DNA of 64,000 bases from Amblyomma americanum (lineage: Eukaryota; Arthropoda; Arachnida; Ixodida; Ixodidae). Within the stretch, counting starts at the first letter, position 1, and each line of letters begins with the position of its first letter. This document shows positions 34,674 through 45,292 of the stretch, in pieces. The stretch lies in NCBI RefSeq assembly GCF_052857255.1, contig NC_135505.1, positions 28,863,999-28,927,998 on the forward strand, read 5' to 3'. The notes under the pieces were generated by a model. The model saw only the letters and a program-made list of their open reading frames with translations, was not told where the DNA came from and did no database searches. A program made the translations under genes and the position numbers.

Positions 34674-37600
34674 TTAGAATGGGAGTCGCTGCGTTTCTTG
34701 AAGAAAATTTTGCACAGCAGAGCGCACACTCCTGTCGCTTCGTCCAAGCAAAGAAGCGCCAATGGAAAGAACAACCGCGGAAGACACAGGCAAGCCCAGT
34801 TGATGAAAAGGAATTTGCAAAAGACGCTTCCTCAAATGAGAAAAGCGGCGGCAGAACAGCAGGAAGTGGTCTATTGTCTCTGGTTCGGCACAAAAAGGGC
34901 ACAGTGAGGAAGCTGCCAGGCCAGATCTGTGAAGGTAGAAATTTAGAAGGGGAACCCGGCAACGCAAGCGCGTGAAAGAGACCTCTAGTCTGCGTGAGCG
35001 CCAGTCTTTGCTACTCCAAGGATGCAGAAGATGCTGATATTCGGGAGATGATGTAAGAGCCGAGGCAGCAAATTCCTGAAATATTGTGTAGCTGCGAAAC
35101 CTCACCGCAGCTGTATATGCAGACGATGGCAGGACAGCAACAATTGGGCCGCTGAGAGAGGCTCTTGCTAAGGAATCTGCAACCTCATTTAAGTGAAAGC
35201 CCATGTGACCGGGTACCCAAAGCAACCTTACCGAATTCAGATGGAGCGGAATCAGGAACTTAAAGAGGCGTAATGGCGGAGAGTCAGTGGGGGAGGATAA
35301 GGAAGAGCAAATGGACAGAGAGTCTGTCATAACCACGACCTGGGAAACGGTAGATTCTAATTTTCGTAAGGCTAAGATTACTGCTAATAATTCAGCCACA
35401 AAAATTGGAGTGAAGTCAGGAAGACGGAGAGAAAAAGACCAATCCAGTGAAGGCGAAAAAATTCCCACACCTGCCTTCTCGCGATCCTGCCAGGCATCGG
35501 TAGCAATAAGAACATGAGAGGGAAAGGACCTTAGGTGGTCCTGCAATAGACCCTGAAGAAGCGGGAAGGGCTGCAACTTTGCATTCGATGGGAAAATGTC
35601 ATCGAATTCAATCTGGACAGACGAGGAGCTGTTATATATTTGGCGGACATCTGTGAAATGAATATTTATGCAATCAAGGAGGGACTGCACGTAACATATC
35701 TGCGGGGTATGAAATCGAGACCAGGCAGCACTAAAAAGGGCGGAAGGTTGGCTAAGAAATATTATACTGGAAGCGTGAAGAGGTGAGTCGCAAAATTTTA
35801 AAAATGTTTGAACTGTTAAAAGGCGAAACCTAGCTGATAACGAAGGAATTCGCGCCTCAAGGTGCAGAACAGCATTGGCGACATATTTTGGAAGCCCCAG
35901 ACAAAGGCGCAACGCCTCATGCTCCAAAAGCACAAGAGGGCGAAGTTTATAGGCAGGAGCTCCTGAGAATAAAACACACCCGTACTCCAAAATTGGGCGG
36001 ACGTACATTTTATAAATCATCAGAAGCGTATGCCTTCTCATGCCTGACCTGGCACTACAAAGCCTGCGCAGGATGCCAATAGCCTGAACTCCTTTTGCAG
36101 AAACTTGTTCAATGTGTGGCCGCCAAGAGAGAGTAGAGTCGTATATTACACCGAGATACTTCACCGTCTGAACTTGAGGTATTATGTTATTTCTATAGAC
36201 CAGGCAGATATTTACTGGAACAGAAACTGGAAATACTAACAATGCGCATTTCTTCACATTAAGGGACAGATGAATTCTTCCTAGTCAGTTGTCAAGAACA
36301 TTGAGGTAATTTTGCAGGGTTTGATAAAGAGTGTGAATGTCACCTGCTGATGCAAAAAATGCGATTTCGTCGGCGTACACATAAGTTTTCACATTTTGAA
36401 TGCACGGAATTGAGCTTAGAAAAATGTTAAAAAGAACAGGTGAGAGAACTGATCCTTGCGGAACACCTCTTGTCTGTGGAAATCTCCTTGAGGGAACACC
36501 ATTTTGGCAGCAGTAAAATTCTCTATTTTCCAAAAAAAAACAGAAATCCAGGCTACAAAATAGCTTAAGAAGTTGAGTTCCTGTAATCTTTATTAGAGTC
36601 GAGTGCTCCACGCGGTCGTATGCTTTACTGACATCCAAGGTGACAAGCGCAGCAAGTTTTTTCTATTGCGAGCTAATTTAATACGACTCTCAAGGTCAGT
36701 ATGAGCAGAGCAAATTGAACAACCCGGCCTGAAACCAATTTGGCATGGATTCAATACAGCATTTTCTGAAATGAATGACCTGACACGGCTGAGAAGGACC
36801 CTTTCCATCAATTTCACAAGGTTCGATGTTAACGAAATAGGGCGTATATTGTCTAAAGTTAAGCCATCCCCTTGCTTTTTAAGCAATGGGACTATTTCAG
36901 CAAGACGCCACTCATGCGGTATCCAAGGACCTTTAATAGAATGGTTAATTAGAGCCAACAGGTCAGCAGGAGATTCATTGAACAATATTTTGATCATAGA
37001 TGAAGGGACCTTATCGGGGCCAGGAGCCGCTGGGGATAAGCGCAGAACCATTTGCGACAGCTCAGGCATAGAGATCTCAGTGAAATCACTTGAGGTGCAT
37101 GTGAATATAGTAGGAGAAGGTAAAGCAGATGTAAAGCGAAGCTCTAGGCCACACGCAATATCCTCTAAGGCCTTTGCGATGTCAGCAGGGGACTGAACAA
37201 GGGATTCCAGCCGGAGGAATCACCTTGATGCGCCTCATGAAATTAAACAAAGCTTGTCTATTTCCTGATTAGGAAAGGAAATCATAATGATTTGTATTAT
37301 ACTCCTCCTTTGCACGGGCAACAGTGCGCTTAAATGTTGCTGCAATATACCTATAATCCAGCCAATTTTTTGGGCATTGATTGATGAGAAGTTTCTTCCA
37401 AGCTGCTTTCCGTCGTCTATATGCACGCGTGCACTCAGCATTCCACCAATTGTTCGCGATTGCACCCTTTGTTCTGTTAAGCAAAAATTCAGAATTTTGC
37501 ATTGCATGGTCCAGTACTGAGCATAACTGTGCAGCCTTGCTTTCGGCGCTTCTCTGAGCGCGAGTGTCTGAAGTGATTTGGAGGGCTGATTTTAGCGTGT

Positions 37601-38307
37601 CTTTAAAGCAATTGTAATTTATGAACGTGCGCTGATGTCGCTCAGGAAGAGTTAATTTACACGCAAACTTGAAACTAATCGGTAGATGATCACTGTTTGT
37701 TGCACAGTCAACAGGCGCTCAAGACATAACAGACTCCTGGGGAGGAAAAAGTTAAATCCAAGGCAGAGCGGCATTGACTGCGAACAAACGTAGGCAATCC
37801 GGGATTGTTGCAGATCAAGTTGTTGCCAGAAGCCCAATCAAATAGTCTAGAACCAAAGCTGTCTGTTTTAAACCCCCAAGTCACATGGTGTGAATTGAAG
37901 TCGCCAAGTAATAGAACCTGAGATCGGCTACTAGACATGAGTGAGTCAAGGGGCCGAGTGTCACGCACACCAGACGGGAAATATGCATTAGCTACCGTAA
38001 AGGGCTGTTGACCTGGGACACTGAGGTCAACCGCAAGGATTTCACATTCATTGTCCGCATATTGAAAAGAAATGCATGCCCTGTGGCAAAACTTTGTAGA
38101 TATGAGCACTAACAACCCTCCCCCTCGTGATGACCGGTCAAGCCGGAACAGATGGTAATCCTTGAGATGATAATTGAAATTTGAAGTTAGCCATGTTTCC
38201 TGTAAAGCAACTAAATCTGGTAGAAGCTGATTGCATAGGCAATTTAAATCTGTTGAAGCGGAGAATATAGATCGACAATTCCACTGGAGTACACTTAAGA
38301 ACCCTAT
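34674..38307 (-). pseudogene. LINE-A ORF2: endonuclease - RT - RNase H - CCHC, several breaks
   Basis: Domains in order: AP endonuclease (LQWNCRSIFS near 38290; LLLGDFNSHHVTWG; SDHLPISF); RT (SPAAPGPDKVPSSM; VDVSKAYD region as LDVSKAYDRVEH; GVPQGSVLSPVLFNIFLSS; the active-site motif YVYADEIAFF near 36368, where YADD is expected); RNase H with all four acidic residues visible (IATDAWQD, FVAELLAV, VVMTDSLS, NEVADSLA); then CPFCAEPETIDHFLLFCRRF. Breaks: frame changes near 37700, 37250 and 36645 and a TGA at 36285-36287 where a Trp is expected. The last 528 codons are open. The protein would nick DNA, reverse transcribe element RNA at the nick and degrade the RNA strand. Confidence 0.85.
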
Positions 38308-39629
38308 CTTGGCGGAAGTGCCGCAGCCGCGACTGCCTTTTCTAGAATCCTGGTCTTAGCGTTTTGACTAGCGTTACTTTTCTTTGTCTCTGACTGGGGG
38401 CAAGATGGACCTGCAATATTCAGAGGAGACCCACTTCGTTTCTGGGCGCGGAGATCAGACCCCATATTCATACAATCCATAGAGGATGCGTCCATAACGC
38501 TATGCGAAGGAGAGGCCTGAGAGGTCTTTTGTTGCTCACATTGTTTGTGGCCCCGTGGAGCGGAATCGATTACTACAGAAGAAGGGGTAGCTTCCGAAGC
38601 CAAAGAAGACAAGAGCGGAGCGGTGGACGCCTGCAGAAGATTGGTCATCTGAGCAGCTATGACCTGCGAAATGCACGTGGACACGGTTTCCATAATGCGA
38701 TCTATTGCATTTGCCACAGCTTTCTCAACTGCCGCTGTAATAGCCTGGGACCAACTAGAATCCATTATGGGTGGACATTTGGCGGCCAAACTAGAGTAGG
38801 CTGAGGCTCTCTCCTTGCCTGCGGCAAAAGCCTCTCTCCGCGTGCATCTGCGCTTGTCTATAAGCTCGAGCACCTGAACTTCTTGTGCTCGTGCAGGACA
38901 GTCAGGCGAATCAGCAGGGTGAGCACCGCTACACAAACTACATTTCTCTTGCTGTTCAGGACATTCCTCTCTGCAATGACGTTCCCCACAGGCACAGCAG
39001 CGTAAGGCCGATTTGCAGGCTTTGCCGCTGTGGCCAAATCGCCAGCAGTTTTGACACTGAAGGGGACGAGAGTTAAAGGCATCTACGCGAAATATCAATG
39101 GCCACACCTTAATCTCTGATGGGCAAAATATTCCTGCAAATGTGGCAATGACGGACTCCGTAGGAATTTTTTCTCCGTCAACCATCCTGCTGCATCGATG
39201 GACAGCAATCACTCCCGCAGGCGAGAGGTTCTCAAGCGTTTCCGCAGGGCTCAATCGAGAGTCGACCCCTCGGACCAAGCCCTTGGAACATGCTAGATGA
39301 GGCGGAATGAATGCGCTCACCGGGTGGTTGGCGAATGACGTACACTTCAGCAGGTCTTGAATACAGGCTTTATCCGGCGACCTGCACAAAATACCACCCC
39401 TGCCGAACTGCCGGACGTCGGTAATGTGCATGAAATGCTGCGATGTGGACCTAACAGCCGCCTGCACGGCCTCCGGATTGTTCAGTTGGATAGCGCCTCC
39501 ATCGGAAGGCACTAATGCGACTGGAATGCTTGAAACACCGCTGTGGAAAAAGAGGTCAATTGGGAGCTGGTCTTTAGGAAGAGATGCTGACCAAGGGGAA
39601 AACCCCTGGCCAGGAGAAGAAGTAGACAT
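38304..39629 (-). CDS. LINE-A ORF1, Gag-like nucleic-acid-binding protein with zinc knuckles
   Basis: An intact 441-codon frame from the ATG at 39629. The N-terminal half has an RRM-like or gag-like segment without a sharp motif. Residues about 192-245 contain successive cysteine/histidine knuckles (CQNCWRFGHSGKAC; CCACGERHCREEC; CSLCSGAHPADSPDC), followed by a basic, Ser-rich tail. This layout is standard for ORF1 of I/Jockey LINEs, which binds element RNA as a ribonucleoprotein. ORF2 starts almost exactly at its stop codon, so translation of ORF2 would need reinitiation or shifting. The intact ORF1 beside a broken ORF2 suggests a fairly recent insertion. Confidence 0.8.
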   Translation of the reverse strand: MSTSSPGQGFSPWSASLPKDQLPIDLFFHSGVSSIPVALVPSDGGAIQLNNPEAVQAAVRSTSQHFMHITDVRQFGRGGILCRSPDKACIQDLLKCTSFANHPVSAFIPPHLACSKGLVRGVDSRLSPAETLENLSPAGVIAVHRCSRMVDGEKIPTESVIATFAGIFCPSEIKVWPLIFRVDAFNSRPLQCQNCWRFGHSGKACKSALRCCACGERHCREECPEQQEKCSLCSGAHPADSPDCPARAQEVQVLELIDKRRCTRREAFAAGKERASAYSSLAAKCPPIMDSSWSQAITAAVEKAVANAIDRIMETVSTCISQVIAAQMTNLLQASTAPLLSSLASEATPSSVVIDSAPRGHKQCEQQKTSQASPSHSVMDASSMDCMNMGSDLRAQKRSGSPLNIAGPSCPQSETKKSNASQNAKTRILEKAVAAAALPPR

Positions 39630-40090
39630 TAAGCTCTCGTCCCGCACCCAATCACCCCAGAACAGGAGCAAACAGGCACAGACAAAAAGGAGAAATTTAG
39701 CAAGCTAGAGCAACACCGCCAGGTACTTAGCCACTGCCCCGCCGCCTGGGTAGCTGAGCCACGATGAGGTTACGATGAGGTCGTCTTCTTCTGTTGGACA
39801 GTAAAGTATTTCACTCACTTCCCTCATCGCGATCTTAATGTCGTCTTCTTCTCTATGTTATCGCAGGGCGTGGAGTCGCTCGCTGGAAGAGTCAATTAAA
39901 ACGCCGGCAGAGCCCGACGCACGTACTGCGCTTCGCTCCCAATAGCACTTCTTCCTCAAAGCCGGCCTCCTCGGCAGGATGAAACCTGAATTTATTAGCC
40001 CTTTTGATCCAACTATTTCTTTACCTAGCTCCTAATTCTATCTTTCTGGCTCAAGATTTTCCCCTCCTCCCTGTCTCTCTCTGCGTCCTC

Positions 40091-40279
40091 CTAGTGTTCC
40101 GCAGAACAGAATACAGGGTCGCTGGACTTTCTTTCTGAGGCTTTAATCATCACTCCACGGACTGTATCGATAGATGTTTCAAGTTGTTGCCTTACCAGTC
40201 TTTCTAAGTGCTCCTTACAGTAGACGGCCGTCCACACTGCAGGCTGCCGTGCTGTTTTGAGGACCGCGCACAGGCACAT
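40091..40279 (-). CDS. Hypothetical 62-codon frame in the left inverted-repeat arm
   Basis: Encodes MCLCAVLKTARQPAVWTAVY... followed by a charged helix (LERLVRQQLETSID). An identical frame lies in the other arm (46227-46415). I recognise no family. It may be a remnant of an internal element frame. Low support as a gene. Confidence 0.15.
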   Translation of the reverse strand: MCLCAVLKTARQPAVWTAVYCKEHLERLVRQQLETSIDTVRGVMIKASERKSSDPVFCSAEH

Positions 40280-41213
40280 GTTTGACGATATTTAAGCATG
40301 GCGTTCCGAATAGAGATCATACTTCATAGTTCAATATCAGGGATTGTGGACCGATGGTGCTTCTTTAAGTTCATCTTTATTTCTTTGCGCTAATAATCCT
40401 TATTTGTTCACGGCGCCTATTTTTAACGCGGGGTATTTTTGTGCTAACGCTTAGGCAGCAAAACATATGACCTTTGTCTTCCGGGAAGACGGGCATTCCT
40501 CCTGCCAACAAGCCGGAACACTTCCTGGACACGTAAGGGCAGCTGTAGCTATTTTACTAATTTGAATATCATGGCTACTGACATGTGTGCTTAGAAACTC
40601 ATAAAGAGCTTCCAAACTGAAGTTCGGAGCGGTCGAGAGGCATAGCTATTTTATGCGGACTTACAGAGAACATCTCACTTTTATCCACATTGTCATCAAG
40701 TGTTCTGGAAGATTGCATTCTCGCGCAAAGACTATGGGCGGACACGCATTTCCCATGCATTACTTAGCGTGCTCCATGATTTAATTTTTAGGAACCCTGC
40801 CGGTAAATGTTTAAGTAATCAATATATATTTAATATTTTTTGTCAGAACTAATTCTTATTACCGTTAGCTGTGCGTTTGGGTTATATCACCCATGCTTGT
40901 AAACTGCGAATCCTGTTTAAGTTCTCAAATTTGTTTGTTCCAAAACTTCCTTCATTTTCACTATAAATATGTATTGTAATAGAGTACAGGCAACCGCCGA
41001 AGGGGAGAAAGATGGTTGTGACCAATGCTCGACACCTGCCTGCTGAACCGCCTTTGAACTAACTCGACATCGCGCTTACGCCGCCATGTGCGGTGCCTTG
41101 CCGCTGCCCTCTGGTATTCGCCCAGAACTCCCTAGCCCCCATACATCTGGTGAAGGTGTGACTGGATCCCCACCATGTAACTTCGTAGGGGAACCTTGCC
41201 GGCGGCAGCCGCT

Positions 41214-41573
41214 ATGCCCGACGAACGCAGCCAGACCTCAACCATCCTTCCCGCTACCATCATCTGTTCCGGTACCCCTCGGCAACGCGACTCCCATCTC
41301 TTCCATGGCCACGCCGATGAAGACGTCGACGACTCGCTCTCCACGTATGACCGCGTGAGTCGCTATAGTAACTGGGACGACACAGTTAAACTGTCGACTG
41401 TCACGTCCTACCTGGCGGATGTTGCCATCAGTAGTTCTGAAACCATGAAGCGGTCCTTCCGACTTGGTCGGCGTTTAAATCTGCCCTTACGGACGCATTC
41501 GGCCGGTCTGCCGTTCGCAAGCTTCGCGCCGAACGTCTTCGTGGCGGCGCCCAGCAAACCGGCGATACATTCG
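41214..41573 (+). pseudogene. Ty3/gypsy Gag N-terminal fragment, left arm
   Basis: ATG at 41214. A frame with FHGHADEDVDDSLSTYDRVS and NWDDTVKLSTVTSYLADVA matches gypsy gag of the class F.G..DEDVDDWL..Y.RVS..N.WDD..KL. Further matches (NHEAVLPTWSAFKSAL, DAFGRSAVRKLRAE) lie in another frame with a stop, so there is a shift near 41425. The left copy is cut at 41573, where LINE-B begins. Confidence 0.7.
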
Positions 41574-43410
41574 GTGGATGGAAAAGTGGATGGAAAAGTG
41601 ACCAATGTCTATCTTCAACCACTCTTGACGTATTCCTACACCTGGAAAAAGGACAAAGCCGGATTTTTGCACTGATAGAGACAATCCCACACCTTGAAGG
41701 GAAGCTTGTACCAAAAGTAGAGCCTGTCGAGCTATCAGGGCTAATCGCTTGTGTTGGTAGCCGGTAATCCGAGTACAAAAGTCGTCAGCGTATATTGATA
41801 TGCCCACTTTCCTGCATTTTTTTGCAACGAATCAAGAAGGCCAGCCATCACGACATTTAAGAGCGTGGGGGAAAAACACTTCCTTGAGGCACACCTTGTG
41901 ATAGAACCCTTTCGGTGCTTAAGGTACTCCCTAACCGTACACAATCCGCATGATCACTGATAAACATGTAGATAAATATTAACATATCGCTCTGTATGCC
42001 CATTCCTTGCAATCTGTTCACAATTGAGCTCTAAAACATGTTGTCATAAGCTTTTGCAGCGTTAAGAAAATGGCTAATGTGGATAGGCCGCAAGCTCTTT
42101 GGTGTCCATTGTGACTCACCAAGTCTAAGACGCTATCTTGGACACTAAGACCTCCGCGGAATCCTGTCATACATGTTTGCAGCGCCTTGCGGTCCTCAAG
42201 CCACCACGATAAACGTTCATTCACCATTTTCTCCATCAATTTATCTACACAGGAGGTCAATGATACATGGAGATAGGAGGCAAGGTCCGTCATGTCTTTG
42301 GCAGGCTTCAGTTCAGGAACCTAATATGCCACCTCTCATGACAGAGGAACATCGCGTCTCCCAAACTCGATTGATGAAGTTTAAGAGCTCCTTCTTGAGT
42401 TTCATGGGCAGATTTTGCAGCATTTGTTTGGTGATACCATCGGGATCTGGTGCACACCGGCGCCGCAGGCCACTGAGCGCAGTTTGAAGCTCACGAAGCA
42501 TGAACAGGACGTCTATGGTAGACATGGAGGCCGCAGGGAGTGTGCATATATCAATTCGACAATTAGCACGTACAAGTGCGTCTGTAAATTCCTCTGCGAA
42601 GCGCGCAATAGGTTTTTCCTTGCGTATTGCAACAGCTTCAAAAAGCTTCCAAGGGCGAGATTCTCCAGCAAGGCTGCCAATAACTTACCATATTCTCGCC
42701 ATCGATGTGAGCAGATTCAAACTAGCGCAGAATGAGGCCCATTGCGACCTGTAGAGCTTGTTCGTGCGCCGTCGAATGGCAGAATTCAGCCTATTCAAGG
42801 TCGTCTTCAAGTCCCTGTCGCCCTTCTTCCGCATGCGTTGTCGCTCCGCCCTTCTTCTCGCTGCACAAAAGTTCCCGAGTTTTAAATCCGGGGCCAGAAA
42901 ATGATCACTTAACTTGACCGCCGTAGTTGCTACCATGTTACTAGAAATAATTTTCTCAATAACATCCCCAGAAACATGTGCTAGGGGCTCTCTGTACTTA
43001 CCCCAGTTGACCACATTGCTGATTTTAGCATCACGCATATGAAAGTCGGCAGTAAACACAAAAATCGAATAATGATAACTTGCCATGCGGTGAGACGATG
43101 TTGACCACCACACGCGGACGTAAGGTGAATGCAAAGTCAGGCCTATAGCTGTCGCTGAGGCTGGAGGTTAGAAGGAAGTGGTGCTTCCGTCATTGGCAAC
43201 ACACAGCTCCAAACTGCCAATAACGTCTACGAGTTTGCATCCACGGGAATCTGTGTTTATCTCACCCCAGACGGCACGATAGGCTTAGAAATCACCGCAG
43301 ATGATTCGAGCAGCAGGGCAGCGGTCGAATAGCTGCTGTAGAAACAAATACAGTGCTACCTTCTTCAGCGAGGACAAAGGCACGGATGCAATAAAAAAGG
43401 TTCGACGCTC
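41574..43410 (-). pseudogene. LINE-B: decayed non-LTR endonuclease and RT between the inverted-repeat arms
   Basis: On the minus strand: endonuclease remnants near 43330-43130 (ARIICGDF, stop, AYRAVWGE; SRGCKLVDVIGSLELCVAND), a linker, then RT blocks near 42480 (LRRRCAPDPDGITKQMLQNL), 42290-42180 (LEDRKALQTCMTGFRGG), and the intact active site GISIYADDFCTRITGYQ near 41800. Many frame changes. The relic ends abruptly at 41573/41574 against gypsy sequence. This family differs from LINE-A. Confidence 0.7.
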
Positions 43411-43889
43411 TCGTCTCTTGTCCCTTGTTCTGCACTATTCCGTGACAAATGAGTAACCAACATGTCTAGTCTGATTCCCTGGCTTATTTAATAACGCGCC
43501 TGTGTCCAGAGATATGTAGTGCGTCTAAATGTCCAGCCTAAGCCATATAATCATAAATGCGAGAAGATGGCACTTAATATGAGGCTCCTGCCTTGTGTGA
43601 CGCAGGTTTTGCGTATGGCGCTCGGCCTGATAAGAATATGGGGTTGCCTTCGACGGTGATATCTTTTCGTTCTTGACCACTTACACCGAAGAATCACTGC
43701 GCTCGTGGAGAGGGTCGAGCAATGTTTCTTTAAGCAGCTCCTAATAGTATTAGTGCTAAGAGTGGTGCCACTCGTGAGTGCGCATGCTCTCAGACGTTGT
43801 GATACCATACTGCTTGCAAAGAGCTAAAACGTTTTAACAATTGCCTGCAAGTCCAGTCTATCAAATCAATAACGTAGAAAACGTCCTGA
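43411..43889. other. Unassigned stretch between LINE-B and the gypsy protease relic
   Basis: A minus-strand frame at 43551-43808 is open for 85 codons, is basic, and matches nothing I know. It may be decayed gypsy pol. Confidence 0.3.
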
Positions 43890-45292
43890 ATAGTCACTGT
43901 GGCAGTGCACACAGAGATGGGGTCAATGTGGTGGGAAGTTGCGGTGCGGAGGGAAACGTTGAGGACGGACGTAGTGACCTTGTGAAGCCGGCGACAGAAT
44001 GCCTAGCTTAGAACCGACGCAGCAGCTGCGGTGCGAAGGAGCACGAAAACGGCGATACTTTCTAGATGTACAAGCAGAACGTTGGTAGGGGAAAACGGAG
44101 GACTTGTAAGGCTCGATGAAAGCGCAATGCTTGCTCCGGCGTTTCGGCTCTTAGTTTCATCGGCAGCTGGCTGGGGTCGACGTATCATGGTATAGAGTGA
44201 TCGGCGGCGAGCTGAAGGTGGCCGGCGGGTGGCGTAAAGGTCACGGTCCGAAAAGGTAAACGCCGGAGGAGGGTCAGAGAAGGCTGGCGCGGGTTCATCG
44301 TAGCCACATGGTCGCGCTGAAGCCCGAAAGAAGTCATGGCCACGTGATTACTGTACTTGTCCCCCCCCTTATTTAATGCCCAACCCAGGGCCCTTAAGTG
44401 ATAATTAATGATGATGTTGATGATCTTGATGGGCAGCCGCGGGCGGCACAGCCTGCCCACGTGTCCTGGTGGACCTCGTGCGTATAGATAGGGCGGTTAT
44501 ACGATGTGTGCCACGGGTTAAGAGTGGGAGAGCGAAGGCGAGGCACCAGTCGAAGAGGTAGCGGCAACAGTGCAGTGAAGGCTGGGGAACGAGAAAAATA
44601 GGCGTTCACAGAAGCGTAGGCGGCAGGCACGGGAGAGCGCCGCGGTTGTGCCAGAACTTCTGTGAACGGGAGCGGCACGCTCACCTGCGTGACATACGAA
44701 GTAGGAGGAAGCACCTCGGCAGGCATGTTAGCAGGCAATCTCTTCAGGAAAGAATTGCTTCTGTTCAGTTAGCAGTGAAGGCTGATAGAGGCCACCAAAC
44801 GAGGAAGCAGCAAGGGGCTCCCCATAGTTGTAAAGGCGGGGTTGGGAGCCGTCGTCCTGGATGCCCTTCGTGATATGCGAATTTTGTCTGCTTCGGACAT
44901 CTACGTTGCTACGCGGAGGACGTTGTAGGGTGCGAATGTATCGCCGGTTTGCTGGGCGCCGCCACGAAGACGTTCGGCGCGAAGCTTGCGAACGGCAGAC
45001 CGGCCGAATGCGTCCGTAAGGGCAGATTTAAACGCCGACCAAGTCGGAAGGACCGCTTCATGGTTTCAGAACTACTGATGGCAACATCCGCCAGGTAGGA
45101 CGTGACAGTCGACAGTTTAACTGTGTCGTCCCAGTTACTATAGCGACTCACGCGGTCATACGTGGAGAGCGAGTCGTCGACGTCTTCATCGGCGTGGCCA
45201 TGGAAGAGATGGGAGTCGCGTTGCCGAGGGGTACCGGAACAGATGATGGTAGCGGGAAGGATGGTTGAGGTCTGGCTGCGTTCGTCGGGCAT
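43890..45292 (-). pseudogene. Ty3/gypsy gag-protease relic, longer right-hand copy
   Basis: Starts at the ATG at 45292 with the same gag N-terminus as 41214-41573. It continues beyond the arm: SEADKIRI with a missing base before the ITKGIQDD-like part, then a proline-rich region (PAEVLPPTSYVTQVSVPLPF) and finally a protease relic near 44070-43900. The protease segment reads LESIAVFVLLRTAAAASVLS, where an active-site LLDTGA is expected, so the catalytic aspartate and glycine are gone. It is followed by HKVTTSVLNVSLRTATSHH. RT and integrase were not found. Confidence 0.65.

Larger units (their letters stand above)
34406..39806 (-). mobile_element. LINE-A, nearly full-length I-superfamily non-LTR retrotransposon
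   Basis: A minus-strand element of about 5.4 kb: short 5' region (39630-39806), ORF1 with zinc knuckles, ORF2 with AP-type endonuclease, RT, RNase H and a C-terminal CCHC, 3' UTR, and a terminal (CCTT)n microsatellite (34406-34427 on the plus strand). The presence of RNase H after RT places it in the I superfamily. Its 5' edge coincides with the left edge of the 1,767-bp inverted repeat. No target-site duplication was identified. Confidence 0.85.
39807..41573 (+). repeat. Left arm of a 1,767-bp near-identical inverted repeat
   Basis: The reverse complement of 44933-46699, exactly equal in length. Only a handful of substitutions were noticed on reading (for example tattcgc/tcttcgc near 41116, ggctcaag/gggtcaag near 40047, gaggcat/gaagcat near 40636). 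The outer part (39807-41080) is unassigned apart from a 62-codon frame; the inner part is Ty3/gypsy gag. Confidence 0.9.

Noticed and set aside
34679..36082. Plus-strand frames opposite the LINE-A RNase H region
   Set aside because: They are antisense shadows of the ORF2 coding sequence.
36640..36665. A AAA AAC heptamer in LINE-A at the junction of two RT frames, as in programmed -1 frameshifting
   Set aside because: The junction is in the middle of the RT domain, where family members are continuous, and other breaks lie nearby. A simple indel in an A-run is the better explanation.
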